Shown: positions 7,039 to 15,076 of the stretch, in pieces
Layout: each line of letters begins with the position of its first letter
Numbering within the stretch: position 1 is the first letter of the stretch
NCBI GenBank assembly: GCA_963925545.1
Contig: CAWUSA010000014.1
Span: 47,426-111,425, forward strand
Reading direction: 5' to 3'
Source of the DNA: TMED14 sp963925545
GTDB taxonomy: Bacteria; Bacteroidota; Bacteroidia; Flavobacteriales; Schleiferiaceae
DNA length: 64,000 bases
Notes under the pieces: generated by a model
The model's database searches: none
Told to the model about the DNA's origin: nothing
The model's input: the letters and a program-made list of their open reading frames with translations, nothing else
Position numbers and translations under genes: made by a program

Positions 7039-9273
7039 ATGTCTAAAGAGCAAGAAGTTAACCAAGAGGTTGACAACAAGGACGTTAAAGCCACTGAATC
7101 AGCGGCAAAGTCCACCACCAAAACCACAAAGGAAGCCAAGTCAGAGGATAAGCCCGCTGCTAAAAAGGCTCCTGCTAAAAAGGCCCCTGCTAAAAAGACA
7201 GCTGTAAAAAAAGCACCTGCAAAGAAAGCAGCACCAAAAAAATCAGAGCCAAAGGCAAAATCAGCACCTGTTGTTGAAGAAGCTTCAACTGTCGTTGAAG
7301 AAGCTCTAACTGTCGTTGAAGAAGCTCCAACTGTCGTTGAAGAGGCAGCGCCTGTTGCTGAAGAAGCTCCAACTGTCGTTGAAGAGGCAGCGCCTGTTGC
7401 TGAAGAAGCTCCAGCTGTTGTTGAAGAAGCAACAAGCGATACAGTCAAGACAGTTTCAGCCATTGACGATAGCGGTGATAACTCTGATGAAGCCGTTGAG
7501 CAAGTCATCGTTGTTGAAGCGCCATTTGATTGGGCAGCTCATGAGTCAGGCGAGACAACAAAATCTATTGACCACGAGTCCATGGAGAAAATGTACGCTG
7601 ATACATTGATGGAAACTCTTGAGCATCAGATGATTGAAGGTCTTGTTATGAAAATGACAGATCGCGATGTCATCGTTGACATCGGTTCAAAAAGTGAGGG
7701 CATTATTTCCCGTAACGAGTTCCGCTACAATCCTGATTTGAAAGTTGGTGACAAGGTGGAAGTGTACATTGACAAACAAGAAGATAAGTTAGGCCAATTG
7801 GTTCTTTCTCATCGCAAGGCTCGCTCCATCAAAGCATGGGACCGTGTGAATGAAGCATTTACTGCAGAAGAGATTGTTAAGGGCTTGGTTAAGTGCCGCA
7901 CCAAAGGTGGCATGATTGTCGACATCTTTGGTCTGGAGGCATTCTTACCTGGTTCACAAATTGATGTGAAGGCCATTCGTGATTACGATGTCTATGTAGG
8001 CAAGGCTATGGAGTTCAAGATTGTGAAAATTAATCACGAATTCAAGAATGTTGTCGTGTCTCACAAGGCCCTCATTGAGGCTGACCTTGAAGACCAGAAG
8101 CGTGAAATCATTGGCCAATTGGAAAAAGGTCAAGTTCTCGAAGGCATTGTTAAGAACATCACCAGCTACGGTGTGTTTGTTGATCTAGGTGGCGTGGACG
8201 GTTTGGTTCACATCACTGATCTGTCTTGGAGCCGTGTAGGTCACCCATCAGAAATTGTTGAGTTGGACGCAAAAATCACTGTAGTTATTCTTGACTTTGA
8301 TGAAGCTAAGACGCGTATACAGCTTGGCGTGAAGCAGTTATCTGCTCACCCATGGGACGCTTTGAGTGCTGAAATGAAGGAAGGCGATAAGATCAAGGGC
8401 AAGGTGATTGTTCTTGCTGATTACGGTGCATTCGTTGAAGTAGCACCTGGTGTTGAAGGCTTGGTTCACGTAAGTGAGATGAGCTGGGGTTCACATTTGC
8501 GCTCAGCGCAAGACTTCTTCAAGGTTGGTGACATGATTGACGCTGTCATTCTTGGAATCGATCGTGAGGACCGCAAAATGTCACTGGGTGTTAAGCAATT
8601 GACGCCAGATCCATGGAGCCTTATTGTTGAGAAGTTCCCAACGGGTTCTTTGCACAAAGGCAAGGTTCGCAACTTCACCAACTTTGGCGTCTTCCTTGAA
8701 TTGGAAGAGGGCATTGATGGTTTGGTTCACATTTCTGATTTGTCATGGACCAAGAAGATCAAGCACCCATCTGAGTTCACCACTGTTGGTGCAGAGATTG
8801 AGATCAAGGTCTTGGACATTGACTTGGAAAACCGTCGCTTAAGCCTAGGCCACAAGCAAGCTCAGGTTAATCCATGGGACAACTACGAAAATGAATTCCC
8901 TGCAGGAAGTATCCATGAAGGCATGGTGTCAGAAGCAGTGGAGAAAGGTTACGTTGTGATTTTCGAAGAGGCAGGCCTTGAGGCTTATTGCCCACCACGT
9001 CATGCAAGCAAAGAAGTCGGTGGCAACATTGTTGTTGGTGAAAAGCTTGCATTCCGCATCATTGAAGTGAACCGCGACGCCCGCCGGGTTGTTGTGTCTC
9101 ACACGCAAACTCACACAGAGATGAAGGTTGAGGCGGGTGAAGGCAGTTCTGGTAACAAGTCTGCTGGTAAAGGCCGTTCGACCAAGCAGGTAAACCAAGC
9201 AATTGAGAAAACCACCTTGGGTGATCTTGGCACTTTGGCGAAACTCAAGGAAGAAATGGACAATAAGGGCTAA
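7039..9273 (+). CDS. rpsA: 30S ribosomal protein bS1, six S1 domains, repetitive N-terminal extension
   Basis: 744 residues, much longer than E. coli bS1 (557). Six S1 (OB-fold) RNA-binding repeats are visible at about 190-262, 275-345, 363-436, 448-522, 534-608 and 620-690; repeats 3-5 carry the GVFVDLGG...GLVHI-type core. The first ~165 residues are low complexity: a Lys/Ala/Pro-rich basic block (KKAPAKKAPAKK, about 47-75), then an acidic block of repeated VVEEAPT/VAEEAP units (about 76-133) encoded by near-identical tandem DNA repeats. bS1 delivers mRNA to the ribosome. In a genome that hardly uses Shine-Dalgarno sites it may be especially important. ATTGAAT at 7016-7022 lies 16 nt before the ATG. 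Confidence 0.95.
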   Translation: MSKEQEVNQEVDNKDVKATESAAKSTTKTTKEAKSEDKPAAKKAPAKKAPAKKTAVKKAPAKKAAPKKSEPKAKSAPVVEEASTVVEEALTVVEEAPTVVEEAAPVAEEAPTVVEEAAPVAEEAPAVVEEATSDTVKTVSAIDDSGDNSDEAVEQVIVVEAPFDWAAHESGETTKSIDHESMEKMYADTLMETLEHQMIEGLVMKMTDRDVIVDIGSKSEGIISRNEFRYNPDLKVGDKVEVYIDKQEDKLGQLVLSHRKARSIKAWDRVNEAFTAEEIVKGLVKCRTKGGMIVDIFGLEAFLPGSQIDVKAIRDYDVYVGKAMEFKIVKINHEFKNVVVSHKALIEADLEDQKREIIGQLEKGQVLEGIVKNITSYGVFVDLGGVDGLVHITDLSWSRVGHPSEIVELDAKITVVILDFDEAKTRIQLGVKQLSAHPWDALSAEMKEGDKIKGKVIVLADYGAFVEVAPGVEGLVHVSEMSWGSHLRSAQDFFKVGDMIDAVILGIDREDRKMSLGVKQLTPDPWSLIVEKFPTGSLHKGKVRNFTNFGVFLELEEGIDGLVHISDLSWTKKIKHPSEFTTVGAEIEIKVLDIDLENRRLSLGHKQAQVNPWDNYENEFPAGSIHEGMVSEAVEKGYVVIFEEAGLEAYCPPRHASKEVGGNIVVGEKLAFRIIEVNRDARRVVVSHTQTHTEMKVEAGEGSSGNKSAGKGRSTKQVNQAIEKTTLGDLGTLAKLKEEMDNKG
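7279..7431 (+). repeat. In-frame tandem repeats (21 and 42 bp) in rpsA
   Basis: Two 21-bp units at 7279-7299 and 7300-7320 differ by one or two bases. They are followed by two identical 42-bp units at 7321-7362 and 7363-7404 and a decayed partial copy to about 7431. All are multiples of three and encode EEAPTVV/EEAAPVA-type acidic repeats, so copy-number change would keep the frame. Confidence 0.9.
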
Positions 9274-9298
9274 GCTTCGGATTCTTTCAGATATCTTT

Positions 9299-9327
9299 AA
9301 GGCCGTCCCTTTGGGGCGGCCTTTTTA
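9299..9327 (+). terminator. Rho-independent terminator after rpsA
   Basis: An 11-bp GC-rich stem (9299-9309 with 9313-9323, one G-U pair) and a TTT loop are followed by Ts. It lies 12 bp upstream of the Nif3-like gene. Confidence 0.9.
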
Positions 9328-9338
9328 TTTTCAACTGT

Positions 9339-10433
9339 ATGCGACTCAAACAACTCATCAAGACCCTGGAACAATGGGCGCCATTAAGTCTGCAGGCGGA
9401 CTATGACAACAGCGGACTGGCTGTTGGCAATCCTGAGATGGAGCTATCCGGAGCTGTGGTGGCCGTGGATGTGACAGAGTCGGTGATAGGTCAAGCCATT
9501 GAATCGGGAGCCAATCTGGTGCTGACACATCATCCCATTGTATTCAAGCCCCTGCGTAACCTTTCTGGCGGTGATTTGGTTCAACGCTGCCTCAGGAAGG
9601 CAATCAAGCATGACATCGCCTTGTATTCCTTGCATACCAATCTGGACAGTATCCCTGGCGGCGTAAGCCATGAGATGGCAGCAAGGATGCAGGTCACTGA
9701 CCTTCAGATTTTGCAAAAAAGGTCTGGGGAGCTTTTCCAGCTATCAGTCATGGTGCCAAACGCCTCCATGAGCAAGGTCATGGAGGCCTTGTTTGCCGCT
9801 GGTGCAGGGCGCATTGGTCATTACCAAGATTGTGCCTTTGTTACCGACGGAGAGGGTTGTTTCATGCCAACTCAAGGTGCAAACCCCCATGTAGGTGAGG
9901 TGGGCAAACGGCATGTAGACAAAGAGCAAAAGTTAGAGGTTATGGTGTCAGCAGGTGACCGTTCTAGGGTCATGGCAGCCATGAAGGATGCACACCCCTT
10001 TGAGACCATTTCACACCAATGGCTGGCTTTGGATCAGCCGCATCCAGAGGTTGGTTATGGTGTGATAGGGACCTTATCTGAGTCAATGACTCCTGAGGCC
10101 TTCATCAACCACGTCAAACAGTGTTTTGGGCTGAAGTTCATTCGACACAGCGCATTTGCAACGGATCGAATTCAGACGGTAGCCATGTGTGGGGGCTCAG
10201 GATCTGATTTATTACCCCTTGCTATCCAGGCAAAGGCAGATGTTTATATCACGGGAGATGTAAGCTATCACAGGTTTTTTGAGCCTGATGGCAGCATCTG
10301 CATGATGGATATTGGGCACTGGGAAAGCGAACAATACACAAAGGACTTAATCATGCGAAAAGTTCAAGCGGAATTCCCTAATTTTGCAGTCCTTCAATCG
10401 GATCAACCGACCAACCCCGTCTTAATTTCTTGA
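9339..10433 (+). CDS. Nif3-like dinuclear metal-centre hexameric protein (YbgI/GTP cyclohydrolase 1 type 2 family)
   Basis: 364 residues. The family has a conserved dinuclear metal site but an uncertain biochemical role; the label GTP cyclohydrolase 1 type 2 is widely transferred without proof. Ligand motifs are present: THHPIVFKPL near residue 67 (two His), LHTNLDSIPGG near residue 100 (His, Asp) and the C-terminal DIGHWESEQYT (His, Glu). The middle insertion (about 120-240) is the PII-like domain found in the long Bacteroidota/Firmicute members. It directly precedes the coiled-coil protein at 10435 with a 1-bp gap, a common pairing in Bacteroidota that suggests a shared function. Confidence 0.85.
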   Translation: MRLKQLIKTLEQWAPLSLQADYDNSGLAVGNPEMELSGAVVAVDVTESVIGQAIESGANLVLTHHPIVFKPLRNLSGGDLVQRCLRKAIKHDIALYSLHTNLDSIPGGVSHEMAARMQVTDLQILQKRSGELFQLSVMVPNASMSKVMEALFAAGAGRIGHYQDCAFVTDGEGCFMPTQGANPHVGEVGKRHVDKEQKLEVMVSAGDRSRVMAAMKDAHPFETISHQWLALDQPHPEVGYGVIGTLSESMTPEAFINHVKQCFGLKFIRHSAFATDRIQTVAMCGGSGSDLLPLAIQAKADVYITGDVSYHRFFEPDGSICMMDIGHWESEQYTKDLIMRKVQAEFPNFAVLQSDQPTNPVLIS

Positions 10434-10434
10434 C

Positions 10435-11217
10435 ATGGCAAAAAAGACCCTAACCACGATGAGCGTGGAAGACAAGCTGAAAGCATTGTACGATTTGCAA
10501 ATTGTAGATCGTCGCATCGATGAAATCCGCAACCTACGAGGTGAGCTCCCTCTTGAAGTGAAAGATTTAGAGGATGAGATCGCTGGACTGTCCAACCGTG
10601 TTGAGAAAATCACTGAGGACATCAAGGTATCCAAGCAGGAGATCAAAGGCCACAAGCTATTGATCACTACTTGTGAAGAGAAAATGACCAAGTACACTGA
10701 TCAGCAGAAAAATGTTCGCAACAACCGAGAGTTTGATGCCATTGCAAAGGAAGTTGAGTACCAGGAGCTGGAGATTGAATTGGCGCAGAAACACATCGGT
10801 GAGTTTGAAGAGAACGTGACAGCAAAATCATTGATCCTTGAGGCAGCTGAAGAGAAGATGACTGAGCGAAAAAGCCACTTGGAATTCAAACAAGGTGAGC
10901 TTGAGAGCATCATCAAGGAAACTGAGAAGGAAGAAAAAGATTTGATGGAAAAGACCGATGCTTTGGGTCTTGCTATTGGCGATGAGCGATTGCTTAAGCG
11001 CTACAATCAGATTCGCAACAAGGTATTGAACCGACTTGCCGTTGTTAGCATCGCACGTGATGCCTCAACCGGTTCGTTCTTCACCATTCCCCCCCAGCGT
11101 CAGTTGGAAATCGCTTTACGCAAGAAAATCATGTTTGATGAGCATTCAGGACGCATCCTCGTCGATGCAGAGTTGGCTCAAGAGCGTGAAGAGGCCATGG
11201 CTTCTTCCATTGCCTAA
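10435..11217 (+). CDS. Coiled-coil 'C4 zinc ribbon' family protein with all four cysteines lost
   Basis: 260 residues. Residues ~10-185 are a long charged coiled coil (KLKALYDLQIVDRRIDEIRNL...). The C-terminus matches the zinc-ribbon domain of this family (zf-RING_7 / former DUF164): IPPQRQLEI and GRILVDAELA are intact. At the four expected ligand positions the protein has Ser211, Ser214, Asp235 and Ser238, with the C-x2-C-x20-C-x2-C spacing exactly kept. It therefore cannot bind zinc in the usual way. The function of the family is not established. It is co-transcribed with the Nif3-like gene; a terminator follows. Confidence 0.85.
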   Translation: MAKKTLTTMSVEDKLKALYDLQIVDRRIDEIRNLRGELPLEVKDLEDEIAGLSNRVEKITEDIKVSKQEIKGHKLLITTCEEKMTKYTDQQKNVRNNREFDAIAKEVEYQELEIELAQKHIGEFEENVTAKSLILEAAEEKMTERKSHLEFKQGELESIIKETEKEEKDLMEKTDALGLAIGDERLLKRYNQIRNKVLNRLAVVSIARDASTGSFFTIPPQRQLEIALRKKIMFDEHSGRILVDAELAQEREEAMASSIA

Positions 11218-11241
11218 CGGTCCAACCGTTTTAACCCATTG

Positions 11242-11269
11242 AATGCAACCTTCGGGTTGCATTTTTTTT
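11242..11269 (+). terminator. Rho-independent terminator with TTCG tetraloop
   Basis: A 9-bp perfect stem (11242-11250 with 11255-11263) capped by TTCG is followed by a T tract. It stops plus-strand transcription of the Nif3/coiled-coil pair. The minus strand has no T tract, so it is not obviously bidirectional. Confidence 0.92.
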
Positions 11270-11274
11270 ATGGC

Positions 11275-12042
11275 TTAGTTGCTTTTTCTGCAAATCATCA
11301 ATGGCTCTCCAGCAGGCATGCGGTAACGTAGCATCAAGTCGGGGTCAATGTGATCTGATAGCTGAAAGACTTCCACGTCAAAACCAGCTTCACGCAAACG
11401 GTCAGCGTAGTCCTTGCCGTAGACGCGGACATGGTCGTATTGACCAAACCTGCGTTCCCTTTCCCTGGGGTCGGTAACGCTTGGGTCCTCATCAGTTAGG
11501 GCCTGTTGAGGAAGGTAGGGCACCTGAAAGATGCCCCATCCGCCGGGCTTCATGACTCGGTAAAGCTCTCGCAGGCATTGCTTGTCATCGGTGACATGTT
11601 CAAGCACGTGGTTGCAGAATATTACATCGAAGCGATCGGCTTCCAAAGGGATGTCATGCAAGTCAAAGTGCCTATCTGCCAGGGGAGATTCGATGTCACC
11701 GGTGAGGACATCGAGGTTGCTTTGTTGCTTGAATCGCTGGTGAAAGCATTGCTCTGGGGCGATGTGTAACATGGCCAGTTTGCTTGCCGTGAAGAAGTCA
11801 CTGAAATCCCTGAGGTACAACCACATCAAGCGGTGACGCTCAAGGGAGTGACTGCCAGGAGCCAGGGCATTGTCGCGGATAGCGCCGCCATAGCCATAGG
11901 GTAGGAACTTCCGGTAAGACTTGCCATCAATGGGGTCTTCAAAACGGTCGCCAGCAAACAGCACTGGGCCCATCCAACGCATGATGGCACTCATGCGGAT
12001 CAACCAAGGTCTAGGTATCCAGCGAAGGGCGAATTTAATCAT
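11275..12042 (-). CDS. SAM-dependent methyltransferase (Methyltransf_11 type)
   Basis: 255 residues. A class I methyltransferase: the LHIAPEQCF region is motif I-like, DLHDIPLEADRFDVIFCNHVLEH is the Asp acidic loop followed by the usual F-D-hydrophobic-NHVLEHV motif, and LRELYRVMKPGGWGIFQVP is motif III. The N-terminal ~80 residues (FEDPIDGKSYRKFLPYGY...) match proteins annotated as putative small-molecule or glycan methyltransferases. The substrate is unknown. It is the last gene of the long minus-strand run, and its ATG overlaps the map stop codon (ATGA). Confidence 0.8.
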   Translation of the reverse strand: MIKFALRWIPRPWLIRMSAIMRWMGPVLFAGDRFEDPIDGKSYRKFLPYGYGGAIRDNALAPGSHSLERHRLMWLYLRDFSDFFTASKLAMLHIAPEQCFHQRFKQQSNLDVLTGDIESPLADRHFDLHDIPLEADRFDVIFCNHVLEHVTDDKQCLRELYRVMKPGGWGIFQVPYLPQQALTDEDPSVTDPRERERRFGQYDHVRVYGKDYADRLREAGFDVEVFQLSDHIDPDLMLRYRMPAGEPLMICRKSN

Positions 12043-12836
12043 GTGAAAAGGGGGTCTTCCTTGGGTAGTCCAAGGGCATCATAGATGTAGTCAAAGGTTG
12101 ACAGCATCACGGGGCGACCCTCAACAAGGGCCACGTCATGTTCGAAGTGGGCAGATCGCTGCTTGTCTGCAGTGATGATGCTCCATCCATCCTTGAGCTG
12201 CCTCACGCGATGGGTACCCATATTGATCATGGGCTCAATGGCGAGAACCATGCCGTCTTGCAGTAGTTTACCTGAGCCACGCTTGCCATAGTTTGGTACT
12301 TGTGGGTCTTCGTGCAATTTGCGACCCAGCCCATGACCGACCAATTCACGAACCACACCATAGCCTTCATCTTCACAATGTTTTTGAATGACGTAGCCTA
12401 TGTCACCCACGCGATTGCCCTTTCGCATCGCATCAATGCCTACGTATAGCGAGGCTTTGGTAACGTCCAGCAAGCGCTGACTTTCCGCATCAATCTCGCC
12501 AACAGGAAAGGTGTAGGCATGATCCCCGTAGAAATCATTCATGAGCACACCACAATCAATGGATATGATTTCACCTTCTTGCAAGGGTACATCCGTTGGA
12601 ATGCCATGCACGACTTGCTCATTCAAAGACATGCAAAGGCTGTTGGGGAAGCCATACATTCCAAGGAATCCAGGCACCCCGCCATGGTCTCGAATGAAGG
12701 CCTCAGCCAATGTGTCAAGGTGCAGGGTTGTCACACCCGGCGCAATTTCACCAGCAAGCATGCCAAGGGTTTTTGAGACCAGCTGTGCAGATTCTCGCAT
12801 CAATGCGATCTCATCGGTGTTTTTCAGGATAACCAT
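12039..12836 (-). CDS. map: Type I methionine aminopeptidase
   Basis: 265 residues. It removes the initiator Met from nascent proteins. The pita-bread fold residues are visible: His77 in VVHGIP, metal ligands Asp94 (IDCG) and Asp105 (YGDHAYTF), His in GHGLGRKLHEDP, Glu in AIEPMINMG and Glu in AHFEHDVALVEG. It lacks the N-terminal SH3-binding zinc extension of longer forms. There is a 1-bp gap after gpmI and a 4-bp overlap with the following methyltransferase gene. Confidence 0.96.
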   Translation of the reverse strand: MVILKNTDEIALMRESAQLVSKTLGMLAGEIAPGVTTLHLDTLAEAFIRDHGGVPGFLGMYGFPNSLCMSLNEQVVHGIPTDVPLQEGEIISIDCGVLMNDFYGDHAYTFPVGEIDAESQRLLDVTKASLYVGIDAMRKGNRVGDIGYVIQKHCEDEGYGVVRELVGHGLGRKLHEDPQVPNYGKRGSGKLLQDGMVLAIEPMINMGTHRVRQLKDGWSIITADKQRSAHFEHDVALVEGRPVMLSTFDYIYDALGLPKEDPLFT

Positions 12837-12837
12837 G

Positions 12838-14355
12838 TCAAAAATGCTGGATCAATGATTGACCTGTCATCCGCTCAGGTTGAGTCATGCCCATCCATTC
12901 AAGGATGGTTGGAACGACATCAGACAGAGCGCCATCACCCATATTGATGGATGAACTATCCAGGGCGCTGACAAGATGGAAGGGGACAGGCTGCGTGCTG
13001 TGTGCGGTATTAGGGCTGCCATCGGGATTGATCATGCAATCGCAATTGCCATGATCAGCCAGAATGAAGAAGGTGTAGCCGTTGCTTAAACCAGCTTGAA
13101 CAACAGCTTCTGTGCACGCATCCACGGTCTCAACGGCCTGCACGGCAGCATCCATATTCCCCGTGTGACCCACCATGTCAGGGTTGGCGAAATTCAGGCA
13201 AATAAATTCAGGGCCATCGTCGGTCAAAAGGGGGATGATGGCATCTCGAATCTCGTAGGCAGACATTTCAGGCTTCAAGTCATAGGTGGCCACCTTGGGT
13301 GAAGGAATAAGGATGCGCTGCTCACCTTCAAACGCAGCCTCATGGCCCCCATTGAAAAAATAGGTGACATGCGGGTATTTCTCTGTTTCCGCAATGCGGA
13401 TTTGCCTCAGCCCAGCATCAGCAAGAACTTGGCCCATGCAGTCTTGAACCTTGTCCTTGTCAAAAAGGACCGTCAGCCCTTCAAAACTGTCGTTATAACG
13501 GGTCATGGTGTAAAAATCCAAATCCAATGGCTTGAGTTCAGCTTCAGCAGACTGGGAAAGGACCTTGGTCAGTTGACGGGCTCTGTCTGAGCGGAAATTG
13601 ACAAAAAGGAGTGCATCACCAGGTTGAATCATGCCTTGAGGGTTGAGCACCATGGGCTCAATGAATTCATCGCTTTGACCCTTCGCATAGGCTTCGCGAA
13701 GCGCTGAGGACGCAGAGGTTGTCTGACTGACTACATCACCCTTGCCATGGATCATGGCGTCGTAGGCTTTACCTATGCGCTCCCACCGGTTATCTCTATC
13801 CATGGCGTGGTAGCGCCCCATCACCGTGGCAAGCTGACCAACGTATTGGTCCATGTGTGACTGAAGGTCTGCAAGGAAACCAGCCCCTGAATGCGGATCA
13901 CAATCACGACCATCCATGAAGGCATGCACCTGGACGTCTGTCAAACCTTCCTGGCTGCAATGACTGAGGATTCCTTTGAAGTGATCGATGTGGCTGTGAA
14001 CGCCGCCATCACTGACCAGACCAATCAAGTGCAATCGCCTGCCTTGCTTGACAGAGGTGATGAGTTGCTGCATGGCAGGTAGGCTTTTCAAGCCACCCTC
14101 ATCCACGAGGAGGCTGATTCGGGCCAAATCTTGCTGGATCACTCGACCAGCACCTAGGTTCATGTGGCCCACTTCAGAGTTGCCCATTTGTCCATCAGGT
14201 AGACCGACATGGACGCCAGAGGCTTCCAGCTGACTGCTGGGGAAAGCCCCCACAAGGCTATCCATGAAGGGGGTTTCAGCCCGTTCAATGGCAGAAACTG
14301 AAGGGTTCTTTGCTAGACCCCATCCATCCAAAATGATCAATGCCGATTTATTCAC
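12838..14355 (-). CDS. gpmI: 2,3-bisphosphoglycerate-independent phosphoglycerate mutase
   Basis: 505 residues. A glycolytic enzyme with two Mn ions in an alkaline-phosphatase-like fold. The phospho-accepting Ser60 is in MGNSEVGHMNLGAGR, the N-terminal metal site in LIILDGWG, and further ligands in HAFMDGRDCDP, NFRSDRARQL, FANPDMVGHTG and ILADHGNCDCM. Full length. It overlaps the upstream pepE by 8 bp. Together with eno it covers lower glycolysis. Confidence 0.97.
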   Translation of the reverse strand: MNKSALIILDGWGLAKNPSVSAIERAETPFMDSLVGAFPSSQLEASGVHVGLPDGQMGNSEVGHMNLGAGRVIQQDLARISLLVDEGGLKSLPAMQQLITSVKQGRRLHLIGLVSDGGVHSHIDHFKGILSHCSQEGLTDVQVHAFMDGRDCDPHSGAGFLADLQSHMDQYVGQLATVMGRYHAMDRDNRWERIGKAYDAMIHGKGDVVSQTTSASSALREAYAKGQSDEFIEPMVLNPQGMIQPGDALLFVNFRSDRARQLTKVLSQSAEAELKPLDLDFYTMTRYNDSFEGLTVLFDKDKVQDCMGQVLADAGLRQIRIAETEKYPHVTYFFNGGHEAAFEGEQRILIPSPKVATYDLKPEMSAYEIRDAIIPLLTDDGPEFICLNFANPDMVGHTGNMDAAVQAVETVDACTEAVVQAGLSNGYTFFILADHGNCDCMINPDGSPNTAHSTQPVPFHLVSALDSSSINMGDGALSDVVPTILEWMGMTQPERMTGQSLIQHF

Positions 14356-15076
14356 GTGGTAAAGTTAATCTATCATCATGCTGTAATAGGCCTGGAGCCT
14401 GCTCGTAAGCTGCTTTTCCAGAACGGAATACTCTGGCAGAATGAGGCCCAAAAAGGGAGATTTTGCCCGCTTCAACCTTAAGCCATGATCCCTCACGAAG
14501 TCCAATGACTGCTTGGCTATTGTGGTGATGAAATTCAGCAATACGTGTGGCCCTACTTTCGCCCATGTGCGTAGAATGGTCCTCTGGATCCAGGTAATGT
14601 GGGTTCAGGTTACAAGGTATCCAGCTAAATGTGACAAAGCTTGGTGGGTAGACGATAGGCATGTCATTGGAAGTCCCAACGGTCATGCCGGCCATGTTGC
14701 TTCCTGCGCTGCTTCCCATGTATGGCAAGCCAGACCTAACTGCAGCATCAATCGCAGCAAAGGCACCAGATTCATACAAGGTTTTCAGCAGCAAGAAAGT
14801 GTTTCCGCCACCAATGAAAATACCCCCAGCATCTGCCATAGCAGCGTCAATGGATGGGTAGCTGTGGATGCCCCGCATGGCGATACCTTGTTCAGCGAAG
14901 GCCTTTGTGGCTAATGCACTGTAATCATCGAAGGACATGCCACCCGGGCGAGCATAGGGCACAAAAATCACTGGCTTGCCCTGGGTGTTGGCAAAATGGG
15001 CAGACCATGCTTCTTTGAAATAGCTCAAATAAGGCTGACCGTGAACCGTGGATGTGGAAGCAAGCAATAGGTTCAT
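14348..15076 (-). CDS. pepE: Dipeptidase E (alpha-aspartyl dipeptidase, family S51)
   Basis: 242 residues. It hydrolyses dipeptides with N-terminal aspartate. The nucleophile elbow is GSSAGSN (Ser123). Asp138 and His160 complete the triad at the same spacing as in Salmonella PepE (S120, D135, H157), and GGIFIGGGNTF near residue 84 is the conserved oxyanion/substrate loop. Class I glutamine-amidotransferase-like fold, cytoplasmic. Overlaps of 4 bp with the upstream BNR gene and 8 bp with gpmI indicate one transcript. Confidence 0.9.
   Translation of the reverse strand: MNLLLASTSTVHGQPYLSYFKEAWSAHFANTQGKPVIFVPYARPGGMSFDDYSALATKAFAEQGIAMRGIHSYPSIDAAMADAGGIFIGGGNTFLLLKTLYESGAFAAIDAAVRSGLPYMGSSAGSNMAGMTVGTSNDMPIVYPPSFVTFSWIPCNLNPHYLDPEDHSTHMGESRATRIAEFHHHNSQAVIGLREGSWLKVEAGKISLFGPHSARVFRSGKAAYEQAPGLLQHDDRLTLPRE

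Noticed and set aside
7190..7435. Minus-strand Leu/Gln-rich open frame over the rpsA repeats
   Set aside because: An artefact of the tandem repeats in the bS1 N-terminus; no start context or conservation can be argued.
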